A DNA stretch of 64,000 bases from Sepiola atlantica (taxonomy: Eukaryota; Mollusca; Cephalopoda; Sepiida; Sepiolidae), in the NCBI GenBank assembly GCA_963556195.1, contig OY744544.1:48136491-48200490 (forward strand), in the 5' to 3' direction. Under the pieces are notes generated by a model that saw only the letters and a program-made list of their open reading frames with translations, searched no databases and had not been told where the DNA came from. Below are positions 57,140-64,000 of this stretch, one piece after another (position 1 is the stretch's first letter; each line of letters opens with the position of its first letter). The position numbers and the translations under genes are program-made.

Positions 57140-57290
57140 TTGTGGTGTAATCCAAATTACCTCCCTTTGCACTCGTTCACAAAGAGACTTGGAGGCGATA
57201 TAGATAAAAATATTGTTAGCTTAACAGTGAGACACATTAGTTCTCACTCCGTATTTTGTCCTTATTCTCGTCAACCCTCATAATATTACA
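57140..57290 (+). repeat. Gypsy element 2, 5' LTR end
   Basis: The sequence ends TAATATTACA directly before a primer site identical in its first ten bases to that of Gypsy element 1, and the last part (TATTTTGTCC...ACCCTCATAATATTACA) is built like that element's LTR end. The left boundary is a guess from the 157-bp length of the other LTR. No 3' LTR is found. Confidence 0.5.
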
Positions 57291-57307
57291 TGGTGTCAGA
57301 AATTTGG
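57291..57307 (+). promoter_or_regulatory. Gypsy element 2 primer binding site
   Basis: TGGTGTCAGAAATTTGG immediately follows ATTACA. The TGGTGTCAGA core is shared with the site at 39649 and would pair with the same, probably leucine, tRNA 3' end. Confidence 0.7.
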
Positions 57308-57468
57308 ATCATTATTTCGAAGGATTGAAAGCGTTTTTTTTTAAAGATTTTTGCTGAGAAAGTCAAAAACAGATTTTAAAAAAAAACAAAAAAACGTAAA
57401 CAAATTCGGACAACAGCCAACGCCCTTGCACTCACATAACTTGAAGAAACAAAACAACCAGAGAGTAC

Positions 57469-58624
57469 ATATGGCAATTCAAAGAATGAAAGCAGCAGGC
57501 GTAACACTAAATGAAAAATGTTTATTCTCTGCTAGAGAAGTTCAATTTCTTGGACATCTTATATCCAAAGAAGGAATTCGAGTTGATCCTGAAAAAGTGA
57601 ACGCCATTAAAGAATTGACCAGACCACAAAATGTGTCTGAGCTAAGACGTTTACATGGCAAATCACGTGGGCAAATTCGCTGAGAATTTAGCAGAAATTA
57701 CAAAACCACTCCGGGATCTTCTTAAAAGAAACAACATAGATGTGGGACAAGCCTCAGGAAACAGCGTTTCAGACTCTGAAGAAGAAACTTAGCTCTGCAC
57801 CAATACTGATGCATTATAGTGCTGACAAACCAACAAAAGTCTCAGCAGATGCATCATCTTATGGCTTGGGTGGAGTACTACTTCAGAAGGAAAGAGATCA
57901 CTGGAGACCTGTATTTTATCCATCAAGATCTCTCATTGAAACAGAGCAGAGATATGCACAGATCGAGAAGGAAGCATTAGTAATTACATGGTGTTGTAAG
58001 AAGTTTGCGAATTTCTTGATAGGACTTCCAAAGTTTTTGATAGAAACAGATCACAAGCCTCTACTTCCACTGTTGAAGACCAAACGCCTTAATGTACTGA
58101 CTCCCAGAATCCAACATTTCTGCATGCAGCTAATGAGATTCACTTACGAGATTATACACACCGCAGGGAAAAACCTCATTACCGCAGACACTTTATCCAG
58201 GGATCCTGGTAGCCTACCAAACGAAAATGAGTTCCATCAGGAGACAGAGATAGATATGTTCATCCGTTCAATCATAGAGAACATCTCCGTGAGTGATAGA
58301 CGACTGGAGGAAATTAGACAGAAGCAAAGCTCTGATAAAATCTGCAGTCAAATTATCAACTTTTACAAGATGAACCACTGGCCTGAAGCAGCAACACAAG
58401 ACCCTGAACTGAGACCCTACTGGTTTTTACGGCAATACCTTACAGTTTATCAGGGACTCTTATTGTATCAAAGCCGACTGATCATCTCAGCAGACCTACA
58501 AAAAGACATCTTGGATCGTCTACACGAAGGACACCAAGGTATAATCAAGTGCAGAGCACTAGCACGGGAAAATGTTTGTTGGCCAGGCCTTTCCAAGCAA
58601 ATTGCTGAGAGGCATTATCTGTGA
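57469..58624 (+). pseudogene. Gypsy element 2 RT connection and RNase H remnant
   Basis: The coding similarity starts abruptly inside RT, beyond the catalytic box: MAIQRMKAAGVTLNEKCLFS, FLGHLISKEGIRVDP and SELRRLHG. Gag, protease and the RT fingers and palm are all deleted, so only about 180 bp separate the primer site from here. Frameshifts near 57655 and a TAG near 57738 precede the RNase H frame (57740-58624), which keeps SADASSYGLGGVLLQ, EKEALVITWC, ETDHKPLLP and TAGKNLITADTLSR. The frame runs on to the integrase zinc-domain histidines (HEGHQGIIKCRALA). It is clearly a sister of Gypsy element 1 but more diverged and unable to move by itself. Confidence 0.9.
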
Positions 58625-59390
58625 GAAGGAAAGGAAATATCTCCCAGAGCCTTTACAACCCAGCAAGTTACCTGACTACCCATGGCAGAAGGTAGGAATG
58701 GACTTGTTTGAAATGAAGGGACACCGATATTTGATAGCCATTGACTATTATTCCAGGTGGATAAAAATATCTCATCTACAAACAACAATTTCTCGCAGTA
58801 TTGTGGATAATTGCAAGTTAATATTTGCTCGATACGGAATTCCCGAGATTGTTGTTTCCGATAATGGTCCCCGGTTTATATCCAAAGAGTTTTTGGATTT
58901 CTCAGAGAATTTTGTCTTTGTTCACCTCACAAGTAGCCCTCATTATCCACAAGGAAACGGAGAAGCAGAATGTGCGGTTCAGACGATTAAGAACCTGTTC
59001 AAAAAATCAAGTGATCCATACATCGCATTACTCCACTCCAACATGGCCAGAGTCCTGCAGAACTTTTAATGAAAAGAAAACTCAGAACTCGCATTCCAGC
59101 ACTGTCTCAACAAAGTGTAATTGGCCAACAAAATGTTGAGAAACTGAAAAATGCAGACTCTAAACTCAAAATGAAACAAAAAATTAATTTTGAAAAATAT
59201 CAGAGCTAGAGAATGTGCATCAGTAACTGAAGGACAGTCAGTTTGGTTAAAGACAGCCAAAACTAGTCCAGTCAAAGTGGTGAAGACTTTATCACCAAGG
59301 TCAGTACTGGTCAAGACTGAGTCAGGTCTACTTCGGCGAAATAGAAGCCATCTTCGCAATAGAAGTGAGCATACCAAGTGTCCTCAGGTA
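58606..59390 (+). pseudogene. Gypsy element 2 integrase remnant
   Basis: After a frameshift near 58605 the zinc cysteines are incomplete (IICEKERKYLPEPLQP; the first Cys of C-G-x-C is lost). The core keeps GMDLFEMKGHRYL, VVSDNGPRFIS and HPQGNGEAECAVQ, so the three acidic residues survive. A frameshift near 59045 is followed by a degraded connector and a C-terminal module (SVWLKTAKTSPVKVVK, LSPRSVLVKTESGLLRRN) in the frame starting 59190. Similarity to Gypsy element 1 continues to about 59438 and then stops where LINE sequence begins. Confidence 0.88.
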
Positions 59391-59437
59391 GCTACACCCA
59401 CTGAATTGTCGACATTACCAAACATACCCAGACTTGA

Positions 59438-60968
59438 TAACCTGGTCATCACCCCATCCCAGGTCAGAGACATCATAAAAAACCTTGACACCTCCAAAGC
59501 TTGTGGGCCTGATCTTATACCTGTAATAGTAATAAAGAAATGCTCTGCTGAACTGGCCCCTGTCCTCTCCAAACTCTCCAATAAATGTCTAGCTGAATCT
59601 TGCTTCCCCGATAGCTGGAAAATTGCCTCTGTGGTACCAGTCTACAAGAATTCTGGGAATAGAACCGATCCTCAGAACTATCGCCCAATCAGTCTACTGC
59701 CGATCTTTGCTAAAATCTTTGAATCCATAATCAATCTAGCGATAGTACGGCACTTAGTTAATGCTAAACTTCTTTCTGACCACCAGTATGGATTTAGACA
59801 AGCACGATCTACTGCAGACATCCTAACGGTCATCTCGAAATGCATGTATCATACACTCGACAAGGCAGGAGAAGCTAGGGCAGTAGCGCTTGATATATCC
59901 AAGGCCTTTGACAAGGTATGGCATAAAGGGCTTCTCCTGAAAATACGCTCATACGGTATTACTGGGCAATTACTAAATATAATTAGATCCTTCCTAGACA
60001 AAAGAAAAATACAGGTTGTCCTCGATGGCCGTTCATCTAAGCAACATGACATAAATGCTGGTGTACCCCAGGGATATATCCTTGGACCTTTACTGTTCCT
60101 GATCTTCATAAACGATCTTCCTGATGACGTAGAGTCTGAGATTGGTTTATTTGCTGACGACACCACACTTTACTCTCGCCATGTTGGTAAAACAGACGCG
60201 ATCATATCCAAGGCAATGGCTGAATCTTTAGAAAATGACCTCCAGGCTGTAGTGGATTGGGGTCATAAATGGTTGGTAACTTTTAATGCCGCAAAGACAA
60301 AGCTCCTTTCCTTCAATAACTACAAGGAACCTATTCAACCACCGATTGTCATGGCAAAAAACACCCTACCTGGGAGTTCATCATTCAAACTCCTCGGCCT
60401 AACCTTCACAGGTAACATGAATTAAAACAAATACATTGAAGACATTGCCAAGGCTGCCGCAAAGAAGGTTGGCTCCCTCTACCGTGCTAGTAAACTCCTC
60501 ACACCTGACATTATCCTGTATCTCTACAAAGCCATCATTCGCCCATGCATGGAGTATTGTTGTCACATCTGGGCTGGTGCATCTCCCTCCTTGACAAGGT
60601 CCAAAAAAGAATCGCCAACCTAATTGGACCCTCACTGTCAACCAAGCTTCACCCTCTGTCCCATCGCCGCAATGTGGCATCCTTGTGCTTGTTTTACAAA
60701 TACTTCAATGGATTATGCTCCGATGAATTGGCTACTCTGGTGCCCCCTCGACGTAAATTCCTTAGACTAACTCGACAATCAACTAAATCTCAGTTTAGCA
60801 CTGGTAGAGGTCCCCAGATGTCGGAGAGCCTTCTACTCAGATAGCTTCTTTCCTCGTACTGCTGGCCTCTGGAACTCTCTCCCTGCCCCCTGTTTCCCCG
60901 ACAGAACAGGCATGCAGAAGTTTAAAACTAATGTAAACAGACATCTCGCTGCGCAGATCCCAAGTTAG
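59438..60968 (+). pseudogene. Jockey/CR1-like LINE reverse transcriptase, 5'-truncated
   Basis: RT motifs in order: LDTSKACGPDLIP, NYRPISLLPIFAKIFE, YGFRQARSTADIL, VALDISKAFDKVWHK, AGVPQGYILGPLLF, GLFADDTTLYSRH (catalytic F-A-D-D) and WLVTFNAAKTKLLSF. A TAA at 60423-60425 follows, then more of the same frame (NKYIEDIAKAAAKKVG, YCCHIWAGASPS), a frameshift near 60583 (LLDKVQKRIANLIGPS, HRRNVASL), another near 60810, and the usual C-terminus (SFFPRTAGLWNSLPAP, NRHLAAQIPS, stop at 60968). The endonuclease and ORF1 are absent, as is common after target-primed insertion. Its first part is open in the same frame as the Gypsy element 2 tail, which produces a chimeric 411-codon frame (59190-60425) that is not a gene. 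Confidence 0.92.
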
Positions 60969-61080
60969 GTTGACCCCCCCCCCCCCCTCCTTCTCCCCTT
61001 TTCTTTTCTCAGTAGCCCCTTACGTCTACAGTGGCGGCTTGCCTTGTTTGGGGTGAACTATGTTAAAAAAAAAAAAATTT
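60969..61080 (+). other. LINE 3' untranslated region and poly(A) tail
   Basis: It contains a C-run of about 15 after GTTGA, then CTACAGTGGCGGCTTGCC, and ends in an A-run (61065-61077). The A-tail fixes the LINE's 3' end and its plus orientation. No target duplication is apparent. Confidence 0.8.
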
Positions 61081-61084
61081 TTAA

Positions 61085-61338
61085 ATGCGCTCACGGGAAA
61101 GTCATGATTGAGCACAAAGGCCGCAAGTGAGATGCTTATAAGGCAGAGACTGGGCACGATAATCTCACTTGTGAAAGAGTACGGCATTTTGGTTGATGTA
61201 GCACTAGTAAGATCTGACCATAACCGAGCAGACTCCCTGACGAGAGTTCCACAGCGGTGGCTCAATGATGTAAAGAGAGAGATTGAACCAACACAGCCAG
61301 TGTGTGCTTTTGCCACAGGAAACCTGAATCCAACATAA
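61085..61338 (+). pseudogene. Element C RNase H C-terminal remnant
   Basis: It starts right after the LINE tail, in the middle of RNase H: STKAASEMLIRQRLGTII, then VDVALVRSDHNRADSLTRVP, where the last Asp of the RNase H site is kept. It stops at TAA 61336-61338. It aligns with KTKGASEMIIMRRVRIL and NRADSLTRV of element A and with the matching part of element B, so it is the same lineage. Everything upstream (gag, protease, RT) is missing, probably lost when the LINE inserted or by deletion. Confidence 0.85.
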
Positions 61339-62504
61339 CTGAACCAAATTCATCGACATAGTGGACATCCTGGAATCAGGCGAACATTATATTTTGTGCA
61401 TAGAATCGACCCGTCTGTGTCTAAAGCGGCAGTAAAGGCAGTTATTCAGAATTGTGAGGAATGCGAGACAATAGACCCAGCTCCAGTGCAATGGAAAAAG
61501 GGAGGGCTCAGTGTGCAGGACGTATGGAACCAGCTAGGTACTACAATGGTTGCCATTTTTTGACACTGATCGATTGTGGACTCATGCGGTTTTCAATCTG
61601 GCGGCCACTACAACGGCAAGACACTGCACATGTGATCCGGCAATTAGGATCAGTGTTTTTTGAACGTGGCCTCCCAGCCAAGATTCTGGCTGATAATGAC
61701 ACTGCCTTCTACAGTCAACAGTTCATGAACGAGTGGAGTGTAAACTTCCGACCACACTGTGCATACCGACCATCCAGAAATGGTATTATAGAAAGGTGTC
61801 ATAGGACAGTGAAGCGGATTGCTGCACAAAAGAGCTGCCCTGTTTTGGAGGCTGCGTATTGGTACAATGTTACCCCCAAGAATGATGTGTCCGCATAATC
61901 ATCAGCACCTGCCAATTTGTTGTACTGAGTACAGCAGATCAGAGTGAAAGGAGTCAATGTTGTGCCCCATCCGAATCACCATGGGATATCTGCACTTTTT
62001 AAAGTTTGGGTGAAAAATCCACAAGAACGTTGCACGTCGAAATTCAGATCAGGTCGTGTCACTGGAGTGATAAGTTCACAGTCGGTGGTCATCAATGGCA
62101 CGCCTAGACATGTAGGAGACGTGTGCCCACCTCTCAGTTTAGCACTGGTAGTGGACGACAATGATGACACATCATCAGAGAGTACTGAATGGAGAGAACC
62201 AGATTCTGATACAAGTAGTAGTGGTTCTGCATCTGAAAGTGAGGGAGAGGACAGACGTTCCTTGGTTGAGCTGCCTTATTCCATTGCCAATTCAAGTCCT
62301 GGTACATCTGATGTAAGAGAGAAAGAAATAACTGTCCCACTACGGAGAAGTACTAGGATAAAGCGACCAGCCACCATCTGTCACTTGTGTGATCATACGA
62401 TCAGGGGAGAGTGTGACAATAAAGAGGAACATTCAACATCAGGAAAAAGAATGAGGTGCTTCGCATGTCATGTATGCAGATTTAAAAAGGGTTTCTCTTC
62501 ATAG
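61339..62504 (+). pseudogene. Element C integrase and C-terminal tail
   Basis: The zinc domain reads HRHSGHPGIRRTLYFVHR and CEECETIDPAP. Near 61538 a short deletion removes the segment around the first catalytic Asp (compare AVDVTHY in element A) and shifts the frame. The core continues CHFLTLIDCGLMRFSIWRPL, ILADNDTAFYSQQF (second Asp) and RNGIIERCHRTVKRIA (Glu). A TAA near 61897 and TGA near 61926 follow, then the C-terminal module VWVKNPQERCTSKFRSG and INGTPRHVGDV, a Ser/Glu/Asp-rich acidic tail (about residues 70-110 of the last frame), a basic RRSTRIKRPA patch and a cysteine-rich end (MRCFACHVCRFKKGFSS). That Cys-rich end recurs at 30976. Confidence 0.87.
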
Positions 62505-62775
62505 GTGCAGGTGTTTATGGTGGTCTGATTTGCATATGTGGATATCAGGTGATGTAAATGAAGAGGACAGCTGGGAAGGAGGAGAAGCGATTTGGATTGG
62601 AAAGAGAAAGGCAGAGAGAAAGTGGGTTGCACGAAATTCGGTTGGAAATTGAATCACAGTCAAAACTTTTGGAGAGAAAGGCAGAGAGAAAGTGGGTTGC
62701 ACGAAATTCGGTTGGAAATTGAATTACAGTCAAAACTTTTTTCTTTTAATTCTTTTATTTTTCTGGCACAGTTAG
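62505..62775 (+). repeat. Element C 3' non-coding region, LTR candidate
   Basis: It matches 31030-31208 and ends at the shared TTCTGGCACAGTTAG, after which the copies diverge. It includes a 70-bp tandem duplication (62601-62670 and 62671-62740; units share GCAGAGAGAAAGTGGGTTGC) that is absent from the other copy. The region probably contains the 3' LTR; its start is not defined because no 5' LTR is present. Confidence 0.6.
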
Positions 62776-64000
62776 TTTACAATATCCCAGGCATAAAACC
62801 AAATTGCATTTCATTTATGTTTATCTGACTTATTTTCTGCTCAATTATTCTCACATCCATTTTCAGAATTGATCCTGTAATTACCTCTATCTAGAGATCA
62901 TCCTTTACCCTTGTAACAGTTTACAATTGCACTAAGACCCCTGTCGTTTGAAAGAAAACCTTCTTTTATGAGCCGATTTGTCAAATCTGATCATCTCAAT
63001 GCCTGTTTCGTTCATAGCCTTCAACAATTCTGTAACAATACCTGAAGGGCCTGCTGCCTCACTCTTCTTCATCTTACAGCTTTCTGTACCATTTCTTTCT
63101 CAATTTTTAAGGCTGGACCAGATACTGCTTCTGAAACTTTTAGATTTTCTTGGTCCTATGAAAACTCAATATTTAACAATTTTCAAACATCCTTCATCAT
63201 GTTCATTTGTTGCTAGCACCCAATTATCATTTTGAATGCACTTCTTTCAAACAATATCTATATTTGTATTTGTATTCAGCTATCCTAAACACTTAATTTT
63301 TTTTGTAATCCCTTTGTATTATATCTGGATCTCTAGCTTGGCTTTGTAGATTGCTCTTCTCGTCTTCTTTGCCACAAGATATCCTTATCCACTAAACCTT
63401 TTCTTACCTCATGACATCTTTTTCACTTTTCTTTGATTAAGTTGATTGACTGTTAGTGTTCGGTTGGACTTATGTTTTGATTCTGTCGGGCTCAGTTCTG
63501 ATTGCAAGTCTGTCGAATTATTAAGTTCCAAAACGATTAGAAATGATGACATGGCAATGAAAGTTCGTTTTTTTTTGCATGTCCTTTCACTGAATGTTGG
63601 GCTTATGGAATATAACACTGTTTTTGTAACCAAAATATAATTATATCCGGCATTGAAAGGTGGCCCTGTCAATCAAATTTCTCACCTCTGCCGGCAGGTT
63701 TGTTGTCAATAACCAGGGTCGTTCAGTGCCCAAAGTGTGCAACAGTCAAATCACCTGCAGCTTAACTTCTGTCAACAGCTGGGTGTGTGGATTGGTGGAT
63801 GAGCTATACTGTGAGTGACTTTTGTCCTTTTCCTTTCTTTCCTTTTGGTTAATTCTTTCTCTTTCTTTTCATTGAATGCTTCTTTCTCTCTTTTTGTTGT
63901 CACGACAAAGAAGAGCATTTGTTGGAATCTGTCACTATGATAAGATGTGTTCTGCCAAGCTCAGTCGTTTTATGACTTTCGAAATGCATTGATAAAAATA
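62776..64000. other. Right flank, nothing recognised
   Basis: This is AT-rich single-copy-looking sequence with short open frames on both strands and no domain, RNA gene or transposon terminus that I can support. A pyrimidine-rich stretch lies around 63815-63900. Confidence 0.55.

Overview
This looks like a window of invertebrate nuclear heterochromatin. It holds a long AT-rich satellite array, then a dense mosaic of decayed retrotransposons, (AT)n microsatellites and one DNA transposon. I see no host gene, rRNA or tRNA. The phylum cannot be fixed from the sequence; the mix of (AT)n/(AC)n tracts, Ty3/Gypsy and Ty1/copia elements and a Jockey/CR1-like LINE would fit a mollusc such as a cephalopod, but that is a weak guess.

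Layout. (1) About 1-27520 is one satellite array. Its monomer is about 232 bp, with 234-bp and 142-bp variants and three internal sub-repeats. It is organised into three near-identical 1529-bp higher-order units (1251-5837) and a larger 7.2-8.1 kb super-repeat. A near-perfect hairpin has been amplified to eleven copies. The right edge (23760-27515) holds diverged monomers carrying an extra module. (2) 27520-33480 is AT-rich sequence with microsatellites, a Gypsy pol 3' remnant with polypurine tract and LTR start, and a 3'-end fragment of a second LTR family. (3) 33799-37190 is an LTR element (element A) with both LTRs and a decayed pol. (4) About 39065-52900 reads as a nest. Fragments of an old Ty1/copia element (LTR, gag knuckle, protease, integrase, RNase H, polypurine tract, 3' LTR) are separated by a complete Gypsy insertion (39492-43323, 5-bp target duplication GGCAA), two unclassified inserts, an A-like element (element B) and a DNA transposon (50655-52762, TTA duplication) sitting inside the copia 3' LTR. 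(5) 57290-62775 chains a deleted Gypsy element, a 5'-truncated LINE and the 3' half of a third A-like element (element C).

Every coding remnant carries at least one frameshift, stop or deletion, so no element here looks autonomous. The most intact frames are the 491-codon RNase H-integrase frame of element A and the 595-codon RT-RNase H frame of the Gypsy element. The features most worth a second look are the DNA transposon (CACTGG termini, about 145-bp inverted repeats, DDE transposase with a C-x2-C insertion), the hairpin that spread with the satellite, and the recurrence of perfect short-loop inverted repeats throughout the window, which suggests fold-back (template-switch) mutation.
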